A stretch of 64,000 nt of DNA. Origin: Flagellimonas zhangzhouensis (GTDB lineage: Bacteria; Bacteroidota; Bacteroidia; Flavobacteriales; Flavobacteriaceae). This document shows positions 6,813-15,820 of the stretch, in pieces; within the stretch, counting starts at the first letter, position 1; every line of letters starts with the position of its first letter. Below the pieces are notes generated by a model. That model was not told the origin of the DNA, ran no database searches, and was given only the letters and a program-made list of their open reading frames with translations. Location of the stretch: positions 310,001 to 374,000 of the forward strand of contig NZ_FNKI01000002.1 of the NCBI RefSeq assembly GCF_900102925.1, written 5' to 3'. Position numbers and translations under genes: made by a program.

Positions 6813-8999
6813 ATGCCTAAAAATAGATTTCAGGCTTTGGCAGAAAGTCGCAATAGAGATCACAAAAGTATCAATGAATCCGGTCGTAGATCGGACTTGT
6901 TCGGTAAGCATGTTTTTAATGAAGAGAAGATGCTTCAATTCTTGACAAATGAAGCATTCGACAAAGTAAAATCTGCCATTTTCCAAGGTACTAAGATCGA
7001 CCGTAAAATAGCTGACCAAGTGGCTGAGGGCATGAAAGCGTGGGCATTGTCCATGGGAGCTACGCACTATACACACTGGTTTCAACCATTAACGGGAGCA
7101 ACTGCCGAAAAACACGATGCTTTTTTCGATATTTTGCCCAATGGAAAGGCAATGGAAAAGTTTGGTGGCGCCCAATTGGTGCAACAAGAACCCGATGCTT
7201 CCAGTTTCCCGAGTGGTGGAATCAGAAACACTTTTGAAGCTCGTGGATATACGGCATGGGACCCAACTTCACCTGCATTCGTGTATAAAACAACACTCTG
7301 TATTCCCACCATATTTGTGGCCTACACAGGTGAAGCTTTGGACAATAAAGCCCCATTGTTAAGAGCACTGCATGCGGTGGATCAAGCAGCCACTGCGGTG
7401 GCCCAATATTTTGATAAAAACGTACGAAAGGTACATGCAACCTTGGGATGGGAGCAGGAGTACTTTTTGGTAGACAAAGCATTGATAAATTCCCGTTTGG
7501 ATATTTCAGTTACGGGGCGAACCTTGGTCGGAAGTTTTTCCGCAAAGGGGCAACAATTGGACGACCATTATTTTGGGGTGATTCCTCCCAGGGTGCTCGC
7601 TTTTATGAGTGAATTGGAAAAAGAATGTACCCAATTGGGAATTCCTGTAAAAACGCGTCATAATGAGGTAGCTCCCAACCAGTTTGAGTTGGCACCCGTT
7701 TTTGAAGAAGCCAATCTTTCCGTAGATCATAACCTATTATTAATGGATGTGATGGAAGAGATTGCAGACCGTCACAATTTTGCAGTGCTGTTCCACGAAA
7801 AACCTTTTGCAGGAATCAATGGTTCGGGAAAACATAACAACTGGTCCTTGGCAACAGATACTGGGGTGAATTTGCTTAGTCCAGGATCAACTCCCATGAA
7901 GAATCTTCAGTTTTTGACATTTTTCGTCAATACAATAAAGGCTGTTGACACCTATGAAGAACTACTTCGTGCGTCTATCGCATCAGCAAGTAACGATCAT
8001 AGATTGGGAGCAAATGAAGCACCTCCGCCGATTATTTCCATATTTATTGGCGAACAATTGAATGATGTTTTGGATGAGTTGGAAGGAGTTTCCAAAGGAA
8101 AACTATCACCAGAGGAAAAAACAGAATTAAAATTGAACGTTGTTGGTAAAATTCCTGAGATTTTGCTCGACAATACCGATAGAAACAGAACTTCACCTTT
8201 TGCCTTTACAGGGAATAAATTTGAGATGCGTGGCGTTGGAGCAAAAATGAATTGCGCCAAGCCCATGACCATGCTCAACACCATTATGGCGAAACAACTT
8301 ACCGATTTTAAAAAGGAAGTTGATGTCTTAATCGACAAGAAAAAGTTGAAGAAGGACGAAGCCGTTTTCAATGTGCTTCGCGAATATATCAAAACCTCCA
8401 AGCGTATCCGATTTGAAGGAGACGGATATGGCATAGAATGGCAAGAAGAAGCTCGAAGACGTAAGTTGAGTTTCAATAAAAATACACCTGAGGCACTCCA
8501 AGTAATTACATCCAAGGAAAGTGTGGCGCTTTTTAAAGAGATGGATGTAATGAGCGAAGTAGAGCTTAAGGCTCACCAAGAAGTGGAGTTGGGGGCTTAT
8601 ATTTTCCATATTCAAATCGAAGGACGAATTTTAGGCGAAATGGTCTATAACCATATCATTCCAGCAGCCATAAAATATCAAAACTTGTTATTGGAAAACA
8701 TTCAAGGATTAAAAGATGTCTATGGCGCTGCTCATAAAAAAGTAGCGGAAAGCCAGTTGAATATTTTGGAACAAGTAGGTGAGCATATATTTGATATCAA
8801 AAAACTGACCGATGAAATGGCCGATGCTCGTAAACGTGCCAATGGTATGCAATTGAGCAACAAAAAAGCACAGGCCTACTGCAATAATGTAAAACCCTTT
8901 TTCGATAAGATCAGGGAACATTCCGATGCTTTGGAAAAATTAATTGCAGACGAAATTTGGCCATTGACCAAATACAGGGAAATACTTTTTTCAAAATAG
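6813..8999 (+). CDS. glnN: Glutamine synthetase, type III
   Basis: The 728-residue protein has the full length of the dodecameric type III family typical of Bacteroidota and cyanobacteria and catalyses the same ATP-dependent amidation of glutamate. Recognisable segments are GATHYTHWFQPLTG (family signature), GWEQEYFLVD and RHNEVAPNQFELAP (metal and substrate site), and FAGINGSGKHNNWS (ATP/glutamate site). A long helical C-terminal region follows. It is divergent from the type II gene with a shared promoter region. A hairpin terminator follows at 9022. Confidence 0.97.
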   Translation: MPKNRFQALAESRNRDHKSINESGRRSDLFGKHVFNEEKMLQFLTNEAFDKVKSAIFQGTKIDRKIADQVAEGMKAWALSMGATHYTHWFQPLTGATAEKHDAFFDILPNGKAMEKFGGAQLVQQEPDASSFPSGGIRNTFEARGYTAWDPTSPAFVYKTTLCIPTIFVAYTGEALDNKAPLLRALHAVDQAATAVAQYFDKNVRKVHATLGWEQEYFLVDKALINSRLDISVTGRTLVGSFSAKGQQLDDHYFGVIPPRVLAFMSELEKECTQLGIPVKTRHNEVAPNQFELAPVFEEANLSVDHNLLLMDVMEEIADRHNFAVLFHEKPFAGINGSGKHNNWSLATDTGVNLLSPGSTPMKNLQFLTFFVNTIKAVDTYEELLRASIASASNDHRLGANEAPPPIISIFIGEQLNDVLDELEGVSKGKLSPEEKTELKLNVVGKIPEILLDNTDRNRTSPFAFTGNKFEMRGVGAKMNCAKPMTMLNTIMAKQLTDFKKEVDVLIDKKKLKKDEAVFNVLREYIKTSKRIRFEGDGYGIEWQEEARRRKLSFNKNTPEALQVITSKESVALFKEMDVMSEVELKAHQEVELGAYIFHIQIEGRILGEMVYNHIIPAAIKYQNLLLENIQGLKDVYGAAHKKVAESQLNILEQVGEHIFDIKKLTDEMADARKRANGMQLSNKKAQAYCNNVKPFFDKIREHSDALEKLIADEIWPLTKYREILFSK

Positions 9000-9021
9000 A
9001 AAGGCCTCCCTTTTCTAAAAC

Positions 9022-9064
9022 ACGGAAAGCATGTCAATAATTTGATAGCTTTCCGTTATTTTTG
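9022..9064 (+). terminator. Terminator of glnN with overlapping -7-like promoter box for purM
   Basis: ACGGAAAGC (9022-9030) pairs exactly with GCTTTCCGT (9048-9056) and is followed by TATTTTTG. That T-run (9057-9064) also matches the flavobacterial -7 consensus TAnnTTTG and lies 15 bp before the purM ATG. No well-spaced -33 TTG is visible, so the promoter call is weaker than the terminator call. Confidence 0.6.
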
Positions 9065-9078
9065 CGCAAACATTTCAT

Positions 9079-10257
9079 ATGTCGTCGGATACCAGTAAAA
9101 GATATGCCCAAAGAGGTGTTTCAGCTTCCAAAGAAGATGTGCACAACGCCATCAAGAATATAGACAAAGGACTTTTCCCAAAAGCGTTCTGTAAAATTGT
9201 GCCCGATTATTTAACAGGCAGCGAAGATCATTGCTTGGTGATGCATGCCGATGGAGCAGGCACAAAATCCTCCTTGGCCTATATGTATTGGAAAGAAACT
9301 GGCGATATTTCCGTTTGGAAGGGTATTGCGCAAGATGCCTTGATCATGAATGTGGACGACCTTATCTGTGTAGGAGCAACGGATAACATCATGCTATCTT
9401 CCACTATTGGGCGAAACAAAAACCTGATTCCTGGGGAAGTGATTTCTGCCATCATCAACGGAACGGAAGAATTGATTTCCGATTTGGCGGACCACGGCAT
9501 CAGTATTCGTTCTACAGGTGGAGAAACTGCCGATGTGGGTGATTTGGTCCGTACCATTATTGTGGATTCAACGGTTACGGCCAGAATGGAACGCAAAAAT
9601 GTAATTGACAATGCCAATATTAAAGCGGGAGATGTAATAGTGGGATTGGCCTCATTTGGTCAAGCTACCTACGAAACCGAATACAATGGAGGTATGGGGA
9701 GTAATGGTTTGACTTCTGCCCGACATGATGTATTCAGCAAATATTTGGCTGAAAAATACCCTGAAAGTTTTGATGCTTCCGTACCAAGTGATTTGGTGTA
9801 TTCTGGGAACACAAAATTAACCGATGCTGTACCTGAATCTCCTTTGGATGCAGGAAAATTGGTGTTGTCCCCAACAAGAACTTATGCGCCGATCATTAAA
9901 AAGATTCTGGAAAAATATACATCAGAAAACATTCACGGGATGGTGCATTGTAGTGGAGGGGCACAAACCAAGATTTTGCACTTTGTAGATGCCTTGCACA
10001 TCATCAAAGACAATATGTTTGCCGTTCCGCCTTTGTTCAAATTAATTCAAGAGCAATCAGGTACCGATTGGAAAGAGATGTACCAGGTCTTCAACTGTGG
10101 ACATCGCTTGGAGTTGTATGTAAATGAGGAAGTTGCAGAGGATATTATTTCTATTTCCAAAAGCTTTAACGTGGATGCCCAGATTGTAGGGCGTGTAGAG
10201 GCCTCAGAAACTAAAAAACTGACTATTACCAGCGAGTACGGTAAGTTTGAATATTAG
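9079..10257 (+). CDS. purM: AIR synthase-related protein, phosphoribosylformylglycinamidine cyclo-ligase
   Basis: This 392-residue protein of the PurM/SelD/HypE ATP-binding fold forms aminoimidazole ribotide in purine synthesis. It matches the Bacteroidota version: SKRYAQRGVSASKEDVHNAI at the N-terminus, HADGAGTKSSLAYMYWK, NVDDLICVGA and GGETADVGDLVRT in the ATP half, then HCSGGAQTKI in the C-terminal half. It is somewhat longer than the E. coli enzyme (345 residues). It appears transcribed alone from a promoter at the end of glnN. Confidence 0.92.
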   Translation: MSSDTSKRYAQRGVSASKEDVHNAIKNIDKGLFPKAFCKIVPDYLTGSEDHCLVMHADGAGTKSSLAYMYWKETGDISVWKGIAQDALIMNVDDLICVGATDNIMLSSTIGRNKNLIPGEVISAIINGTEELISDLADHGISIRSTGGETADVGDLVRTIIVDSTVTARMERKNVIDNANIKAGDVIVGLASFGQATYETEYNGGMGSNGLTSARHDVFSKYLAEKYPESFDASVPSDLVYSGNTKLTDAVPESPLDAGKLVLSPTRTYAPIIKKILEKYTSENIHGMVHCSGGAQTKILHFVDALHIIKDNMFAVPPLFKLIQEQSGTDWKEMYQVFNCGHRLELYVNEEVAEDIISISKSFNVDAQIVGRVEASETKKLTITSEYGKFEY

Positions 10258-10304
10258 CATACGATTTGTTCCAAAATAGCGTTTTATATTATAAACCTTA
10301 CGCT

Positions 10305-10745
10305 ATGGAAAGAAAGGAATTTTTGAGGAGCTTGGGCGCTGGTGCTGCTTTTGCCCTCACATTTCCCTGTTTACAAGGATGCTCCAAAGACGACCCCGCT
10401 GGAAATTTAGTGGAAGAACCGACTGGTGTTGATTTCACTGTTGACCTTACTTCAAATGAAGCTTCGAATCTTGCTAACAATGGCGGATTTATTCTGAAAA
10501 ACTTAGTGGTTATTGCTAAAAACTTGGAAGGTAATTTTGTTGCTGCCAGTCAAGTGTGCAGTCATCAATCCTATGATCAAGTGCGTTTTGTAGATCAGAG
10601 TGGAGGTATTTTTTATTGCGATGTGCATGGTTCCCGTTTTGATCAGGATGGTACACCTTTAAATCAAGTGGATAGTACCGCTGCAAAAGCGTTAAAAGTT
10701 TACAATACCGAACTCAATGGTAATATTTTGAGAGTTTTTGAATAG
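10305..10745 (+). CDS. Rieske [2Fe-2S] lipoprotein
   Basis: The 146-residue protein starts at ATG 10305 (MERKEFLRSLGAG); the frame is open further upstream but that part looks untranslated. The N-terminus combines a short twin-arginine-less signal with a lipobox LQGC (Cys26), so the mature protein is lipid-anchored outside the cytoplasm. The Rieske cluster ligands are visible as C85-x-H87 and C105-x2-H108 (CSH ... CDVHGS). It heads a same-strand series with a thioredoxin, ApbE, DUF4266 and DUF3570, which suggests extracytoplasmic electron transfer. The electron partner is unknown. Confidence 0.9.
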   Translation: MERKEFLRSLGAGAAFALTFPCLQGCSKDDPAGNLVEEPTGVDFTVDLTSNEASNLANNGGFILKNLVVIAKNLEGNFVAASQVCSHQSYDQVRFVDQSGGIFYCDVHGSRFDQDGTPLNQVDSTAAKALKVYNTELNGNILRVFE

Positions 10746-10763
10746 CCCTAGATTTCAATTTTA

Positions 10764-11201
10764 ATGAAGCATCTACTTACTCTAATTTTTATTCTTTGTT
10801 TGGGAGTAACCCAAGCGCAAGAATCCCAAGGAACTTTTAAAGTGGCTTTGGCCAAAGCGAATGCTGAGGGCAAACCTATTGTTCTTATTTTTTCAGGCTC
10901 TGATTGGTGCGCTCCCTGTATCAAACTTAAAAAGCACATTTTTGATAGTGAGGAATTCAAAACCTACGCTAAAGAGCATTACGTGATGTATGTGGCCGAT
11001 TTCCCAAGAAAAAAAGCAAACCAGCTTCCCGAAGAACAAATGGGAATCAATAAAACATTGGCTGCAAAATATAACCAAAAAGGCTATTTCCCATTGGTGG
11101 TAGTGTTGGATAAAGACGAAAATGTATTAGGGGAAACAGGATTTGTAGCTCGAACCTCTCCAGAAAAATATATAGAAAAGCTCAACGGATTTTTAAAATG
11201 A
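10764..11201 (+). CDS. Secreted thioredoxin-family protein (CAPC)
   Basis: The 145-residue protein has an N-terminal signal peptide (about 1-18, ending VTQAQ) and a thioredoxin fold with SDWCAPC; the redox cysteines are C49 and C52. A cis-proline loop (YFPLVVVLD) follows. It resembles thioredoxin_7/DUF255-type periplasmic thiol proteins. It overlaps apbE by 4 nt (ATGA), so translation is coupled. It could keep the cysteine-rich tail of the DUF4266 protein (GGGCGCN) reduced or deliver electrons to a flavin; this role is inferred. Confidence 0.9.
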   Translation: MKHLLTLIFILCLGVTQAQESQGTFKVALAKANAEGKPIVLIFSGSDWCAPCIKLKKHIFDSEEFKTYAKEHYVMYVADFPRKKANQLPEEQMGINKTLAAKYNQKGYFPLVVVLDKDENVLGETGFVARTSPEKYIEKLNGFLK

Positions 11202-12196
11202 AACCTCAAATTGCCCTATTCTTCAGCCTGTTTTGTCTGCTATCATTTGGGCAATCCAGAGAGGATTATGTTACCGTAAAACGTACCCTAAAATTAATGG
11301 GTACTCGTTTCGAGATTACTGTGGTGGCCCAAACCGAAGAAATTGGATATATCAATATTGATTTGGCTGTTTCTGAAATCACACGTATAGAAAAGATTAT
11401 TTCCTCTTGGGATAAGGAGTCCGAAACTTCTTTGATCAATGCAAAGGCGGGTATCGAGCCCGTTAAGGTGAGTCCAGAATTGTTTCAATTGATCGAACGG
11501 GCCATTATGATATCCAAATCTACGGATGGGGCATTCGATATTACCTATGCATCCATGGACAACATTTGGAAGTTTGATGGAAGTATGGATAAAATGCCCA
11601 CTGATGCTGAAATCAAGAATTCAGTGGCGAAGATTGGGTTTCAAAAAATTGTGTTGAATGCCGAGGAGCAAACCGTTTATTTGCCCGAAGCGGGTATGTG
11701 CATTGGTTTTGGAGCCATTGGAAAAGGTTACGCGGCCGACAGGGCCAAATCCCTTTTAATTTCTAAAGGTGTACCAGGAGGAATCATCAATGCATCGGGC
11801 GATTTGACCACTTGGGGAACTAAAGCCACAGGTGAAAAATGGTTGGTGGGAATTGCCAATCCATTAAGTAAGGATAAGGTATTCAGTTGGCTGCCCGTGG
11901 TAGAATCTTCAGTGGCTACATCAGGGAACTACGAAAAGTATATCATCTTAAATAAGAAAAAATACTCCCACATTATAGATCCAAGAACAGGATTTCCAAC
12001 AACAGGAATCAGTAGCGTTTCCATATTTGCCAATCAAGCAGAGCTTTGCGATGCTTTGGCAACTGCCGTTTTTATCATGGGAAAGGATGTTGGTCTACAT
12101 ATGATCAATCAGATGGATGGGGTAGAAGCTGTAATTGTGGATGGTGAAAACAAAATTCACAAAAGTTCAGGGATAATGTTCGAGTCAAATCAGTAA
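11198..12196 (+). CDS. apbE: FAD:protein FMN transferase
   Basis: This 332-residue ApbE-family protein has a signal peptide (about 1-19). The family uses FAD and Mg2+ to attach FMN covalently to Ser/Thr of exported proteins. Motifs are MGTRFEITVVAQ (N-terminal), FGAIGKGYAADRA (FAD/Mg region), NASGDLTTWG, and SHIIDPRTGFPTTGISSV near the C-terminus. No Rnf, Nqr or FMN_bind protein is encoded nearby, so the substrate is probably another product of this operon. Starts inside the thioredoxin stop (4-nt overlap). Confidence 0.95.
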   Translation: MKPQIALFFSLFCLLSFGQSREDYVTVKRTLKLMGTRFEITVVAQTEEIGYINIDLAVSEITRIEKIISSWDKESETSLINAKAGIEPVKVSPELFQLIERAIMISKSTDGAFDITYASMDNIWKFDGSMDKMPTDAEIKNSVAKIGFQKIVLNAEEQTVYLPEAGMCIGFGAIGKGYAADRAKSLLISKGVPGGIINASGDLTTWGTKATGEKWLVGIANPLSKDKVFSWLPVVESSVATSGNYEKYIILNKKKYSHIIDPRTGFPTTGISSVSIFANQAELCDALATAVFIMGKDVGLHMINQMDGVEAVIVDGENKIHKSSGIMFESNQ

Positions 12197-12204
12197 ATTT
12201 AATC

Positions 12205-12414
12205 ATGCAAAAACCTCTTTTATTATTGTTATTGTTGATTGCTTCGAGTTCTTGCGTTGCTGTTCGGGAATACGATAAGGTATACTTGAACGATGAGGAA
12301 ATGCAATTAAGTGCAAGGCCATGTGAGCGTTTTGAAACCAACTTCCATTTGTACCGCGAAGGATCTTCAGGTGCCAATGGTGGTAAAACAGGAGGTGGTT
12401 GTGGATGCAATTAA
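12205..12414 (+). CDS. DUF4266 small lipoprotein
   Basis: This 69-residue protein has a lipoprotein signal (lipobox SSSC, Cys17) and a short mature part containing YLNDEEMQLSARPCERFETNFHLYREGSSGANGG, quoted here in pieces: YLNDEEMQL, ARPCERFETNFHLYREG and the tail TGGGCGCN. I recognise this as the DUF4266 family, usually found next to DUF3570 and ApbE. The Gly/Ser/Cys-rich tail is a plausible site for covalent cofactor attachment (a SSGAN stretch is distantly like the SGAT flavinylation site), but this is inference. Confidence 0.85.
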   Translation: MQKPLLLLLLLIASSSCVAVREYDKVYLNDEEMQLSARPCERFETNFHLYREGSSGANGGKTGGGCGCN

Positions 12415-12436
12415 GACTTCGAATAACTTCAATATA

Positions 12437-13723
12437 ATGCTGCAACCAACTAAACTTTATGGCTTACTCACCGTTATCTTTTTAATGATGGTATCAGTGG
12501 GGCAAGCTCAGGACAATTCCTATACAAAAAGGGTCTTGGAGACCAGTGAATTGGATATGTTGTTCAGTTATTATTCCCAAGATGGAAATAATGCAGCAGT
12601 AACAGGAGGTGAGGGGACAGAGGAATTAACGGATGTTACCTCCACCATTGTATTGCGAACCCCGTTAAATGCCAATGATATTTTAACGGTTGATGTTGGT
12701 CTTTCCGCATATACTTCCGCTTCATCCAGTAACATAAATCCTTTGGATGGTGGTTTAAATGTGACTCCTTTTGATGCTTCTTCGGGAGAATCCAGAAAAG
12801 ATATGTTGGTGTATTTCAATCCAAAATACCAACACAATTCCGAGGATAGAAATAAAATCTGGAGTGCCAATGCCTATGTGTCGTCCGAGTACGATTATTT
12901 TTCGGTGGGTATCGGTGGCAGTTACACCCGATTGTTCAACGAAAGAAACACAGAAATTACCCTAAGTGGAAATGTGTTTATGGACAAATGGAATGCCATT
13001 TATCCTATTGAACTTCGGGATGGCTTTTTTGATGATCGCATTACTGGTAATGGCACCTACAATCCCATGTTTACCGAGTTTGATAAAGAAACAAGAAACT
13101 CCTATTCCGTTTCTTTGAGTTTTTCCCAAATTTTAAGTAGAAAATTACAAGGCGCACTTTTTGTGGATGTGGTTTCGCAGAATGGATTGTTGAGCACCCC
13201 TTTTCAAAGGATATATTTTTCAGATACCGAAGATTTTTTCATTGACGATTTTCAGCTGGCGGATAATGTGGAGCAACTACCAGATAGTAGATTTAAAATT
13301 CCATTTGGTGGGCGTTTAAACTACTACCTCAATGATTTGATGGCTCTGCGAACGTATTACAGGTTTTATTGGGATGATTGGGGCATTACTTCCCATACTG
13401 CCAATATTGAGGTGCCAGTAAAAGTATCCGACAAGTTTTTGGTTTATCCTACCTATCGCTATTATACGCAAACTGCTGCTGATTATTTTTATGAAAAAGG
13501 GCAGGTGCAGTCCAACTACGAATTTTATACTTCAGACCACGATTTATCCCAATTCAATGCGCACCAATATGGACTTGGCGTGCAGTACAAGGATATTTTC
13601 ACCCAAGCCAAGATTCTCAGTTTTGGCTTAAAAACCATTGACCTACGATTTAGCCAATATGATAGAAGCGATGGACTCAATGCTTTTATTGTGACGCTTG
13701 GAACTACTTTTGTGGGGAATTAG
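12437..13723 (+). CDS. DUF3570 outer-membrane beta-barrel protein
   Basis: I place the start at ATG 12437 (428 residues) because it begins a proper signal peptide ending VSVGQAQ; the open frame back to 12311 overlaps the DUF4266 gene and is not needed. The mature part is rich in alternating aromatic/polar strands ending in a C-terminal strand FIVTLGTTFVGN, as expected for an outer-membrane barrel. It matches DUF3570, whose genes usually sit with DUF4266, ApbE and thioredoxin, as here. The function is unknown; it may carry the lipoprotein or electrons to the surface. Its 3' end overlaps the convergent ABC gene by 20 nt. Confidence 0.87.
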   Translation: MLQPTKLYGLLTVIFLMMVSVGQAQDNSYTKRVLETSELDMLFSYYSQDGNNAAVTGGEGTEELTDVTSTIVLRTPLNANDILTVDVGLSAYTSASSSNINPLDGGLNVTPFDASSGESRKDMLVYFNPKYQHNSEDRNKIWSANAYVSSEYDYFSVGIGGSYTRLFNERNTEITLSGNVFMDKWNAIYPIELRDGFFDDRITGNGTYNPMFTEFDKETRNSYSVSLSFSQILSRKLQGALFVDVVSQNGLLSTPFQRIYFSDTEDFFIDDFQLADNVEQLPDSRFKIPFGGRLNYYLNDLMALRTYYRFYWDDWGITSHTANIEVPVKVSDKFLVYPTYRYYTQTAADYFYEKGQVQSNYEFYTSDHDLSQFNAHQYGLGVQYKDIFTQAKILSFGLKTIDLRFSQYDRSDGLNAFIVTLGTTFVGN

Positions 13724-14369
13724 ATGTTAAATACCCTTCATTGATTAGGTCTTCACGACCATTTATTAAATTGGAACAACCACTTTTGAGGAAATAAAGT
13801 TCATCGCTTAGGTCTACTATTTCTTCGTACAAATGGTCAGTGATCAAGATGATTTTATGAGCCTTTAAAATATTTAAGAGTTCTTTGATTCTTGAAATGT
13901 AGATAGGTGCTATTCCTGAAAAAGGTTCATCTAGTAGAATAATTTTTTTATCACTATTTAATATTAAATAGGTTTCAAGTAGTCTTCGTTCTCCCCCTGA
14001 AAGTTCAAAAGTTAAATGAGTTTTCAATGATTTGAAGTGGTTGAAGTATAAAATGAATTCATCCCAATCAACATTGAATAACTTAAAGTAGGTAATGATT
14101 TTTAAGTTTTCGGAAAGTAATTTGTGTTGTGGTAGATATGCTATTTGATTTTGAAGATATAAGGGGCGCTTAATCATTTTACCATCAATCCGTATAGATT
14201 TGTATTTGGGTGTGAGATTGCCAAACAAAATATTAAGTAAAGAGGTTTTGCCCGATCCATTTCTTCCTAAAACACCAGTGACCTTGCCACTTTCCGCTTT
14301 TAAAAAGACTCCTCTCAAAACCCTCTTTTGGTCAAATGAAAGTTCTATGTTGTCAATTTCAAGTATCAA
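13704..14369 (-). CDS. ABC transporter ATP-binding protein
   Basis: The 221-residue ATPase has Walker A GRNGSGKT (35-42), Q-loop YLPQHK (79-84), signature LSGGERR (123-129), Walker B IILLDEPF and the H-loop histidine (about 179). It resembles NatA/LivF-like single-domain ATPases. The only linked partner is the 99-residue membrane protein at 14366-14665, whose stop overlaps this start by 4 nt. No normal six-helix permease is present, so it is either a minimal transporter or a regulator of another membrane process. The substrate is unknown. Confidence 0.92.
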   Translation of the reverse strand: MILEIDNIELSFDQKRVLRGVFLKAESGKVTGVLGRNGSGKTSLLNILFGNLTPKYKSIRIDGKMIKRPLYLQNQIAYLPQHKLLSENLKIITYFKLFNVDWDEFILYFNHFKSLKTHLTFELSGGERRLLETYLILNSDKKIILLDEPFSGIAPIYISRIKELLNILKAHKIILITDHLYEEIVDLSDELYFLKSGCSNLINGREDLINEGYLTSNSPQK

Positions 14370-14665
14370 GAAAAAAATATTAAATAGATGATGGAAGAGA
14401 TGGTTAAATCAATAGTGAATGCAAGAGATAACAGACAAGTTTTTGAAATTCCGAAATTTTGAAATAGAATTAGATCTTTTGAATTTCTCGACCCATGAAA
14501 TTTCAATAGAAAGAAAAGGACAAACCCGAGTTTAATTAAAACAACAGTAAAAAATTGGGCTTTGAAAAACAACAAAATGATTGCTATCAAAGTGGAGGTC
14601 AATAGAATGATTTTATAAAAATGAAAAACCAACAAGTAGGTTTTTAAACGGAATAATGGAGCCAT
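14366..14665 (-). CDS. Small hydrophobic membrane protein paired with the ABC ATPase
   Basis: The 99-residue protein has about three membrane segments (around 15-32, 35-55 and 75-97) and few charged residues apart from a short RNSKD loop. It overlaps the ATPase gene by 4 nt, which supports a functional pair. I do not recognise a named family. It is much smaller than a standard ABC permease, so a working channel would need several copies or another subunit. Confidence 0.75.
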   Translation of the reverse strand: MAPLFRLKTYLLVFHFYKIILLTSTLIAIILLFFKAQFFTVVLIKLGFVLFFLLKFHGSRNSKDLILFQNFGISKTCLLSLAFTIDLTISSIIYLIFFS

Positions 14666-14708
14666 GGTATTTACTAAATGTACAAATTAATCGTAAATTC
14701 GCATTCTT

Positions 14709-14715
14709 AAGGAGG
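14709..14715 (+). promoter_or_regulatory. Perfect Shine-Dalgarno sequence before prfA
   Basis: AAGGAGG lies 8 nt before the prfA ATG. Such a full match is uncommon in Bacteroidota, where most genes are translated without a Shine-Dalgarno contact. It supports the chosen start and may mark special translational control. Confidence 0.75.
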
Positions 14716-14723
14716 ATAGATTT

Positions 14724-15800
14724 ATGCTAGATAAACTCAATATCGTAAAACAACGTTTTGATGAGGTTTCGGACCTTATCATTCAGCCTGATATAATTGC
14801 AGACCAAAAGCGTTATGTTCAGTTGAACAAGGAATACAAGGACCTAAAGGTACTTTCCGACAAACGTGATGAGTATATAGAATTAACCAATAATATTGAG
14901 GAGGCCGAGGAAATTATTGCCGATGGCAGTGATGCCGAAATGCTCGAAATGGCCAAAATGCAATTGGACGAGGCCAAAAGTGCCCTGCCCAAATTGGAAG
15001 ATGAAATCAAATTTTTGCTGATTCCAAAAGATCCCGAAGATGCCAAAGATGTGGTAATGGAAATCCGCGCAGGGACGGGTGGGGACGAAGCTAGTATTTT
15101 TGCTGGTGATCTTTTCCGTATGTACACCAAGTATTGCGAATCCAAAGGTTGGAGAACCAATGTCATCGATTTGAGCGATGGAACCAGCGGTGGTTATAAA
15201 GAAATCCATTTTGAGGTATCAGGTGAAGATGTGTATGGTACCCTTAAGTTTGAAGCAGGAGTGCATCGTGTGCAACGCGTACCACAAACCGAAACCCAAG
15301 GTAGGGTACATACCAGTGCAGCAACTGTTATGGTAATTCCAGAAGCGGAGGAGTTCGATGTGCAGATAGATCCAAAGGATGTGCGAATCGATTATTTCTG
15401 TTCCTCTGGGCCAGGAGGTCAGTCGGTGAACACAACATATTCCGCTGTTCGTTTAACGCACGTTCCAACAGGATTGGTGGCACAGTGTCAAGACGAAAAA
15501 TCACAGCACAAAAACAAGGATAAGGCTTTTAAAGTACTTCGTGCCCGTTTATACGATATGGAGTTGGCTAAAAAGCAAGCCGAAGATGCCGCTAAGCGAA
15601 ATTCTCAGGTAAGTAGTGGTGACCGTTCCGCCAAAATTAGAACCTATAACTATCCCCAAGGTAGGGTTACCGATCACCGAATTGGTTTGACCCTTTACGA
15701 TTTGCAGAATATTATGAATGGGGATATCCAAAAAATAATCGACGAACTTATGTTGGTGGAGAACACCGAAAAACTGAAAGAAGCTTCTGAAATTTTTTAA
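14724..15800 (+). CDS. prfA: Peptide chain release factor 1
   Basis: The 358-residue class I release factor recognises UAA and UAG stop codons and triggers peptide release on the ribosome. The catalytic GGQ sits in [12 protein letters not shown]. The codon-recognition PxT tripeptide appears as PQT in [18 protein letters not shown]. The length is normal. The protein has an N-terminal helical domain with coiled-coil character (about 1-100). It is divergent from the minimal ABC pair. Confidence 0.97.
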   Translation: MLDKLNIVKQRFDEVSDLIIQPDIIADQKRYVQLNKEYKDLKVLSDKRDEYIELTNNIEEAEEIIADGSDAEMLEMAKMQLDEAKSALPKLEDEIKFLLIPKDPEDAKDVVMEIRAGTGGDEASIFAGDLFRMYTKYCESKGWRTNVIDLSDGTSGGYKEIHFEVSGEDVYGTLKFEAGVHRVQRVPQTETQGRVHTSAATVMVIPEAEEFDVQIDPKDVRIDYFCSSGPGGQSVNTTYSAVRLTHVPTGLVAQCQDEKSQHKNKDKAFKVLRARLYDMELAKKQAEDAAKRNSQVSSGDRSAKIRTYNYPQGRVTDHRIGLTLYDLQNIMNGDIQKIIDELMLVENTEKLKEASEIF

Positions 15801-15820
15801 TTTAATGTAGTCAATAGTCA

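Noticed and set aside
7997..8515. 172-aa antisense frame inside glnN
   Set aside because: The Ser/Phe-rich translation mirrors the codon usage of glnN; no start context or known domain.
12311..12436. Longer N-terminus for the DUF3570 gene
   Set aside because: It overlaps the DUF4266 gene in another frame and would bury the signal peptide that begins at 12437.
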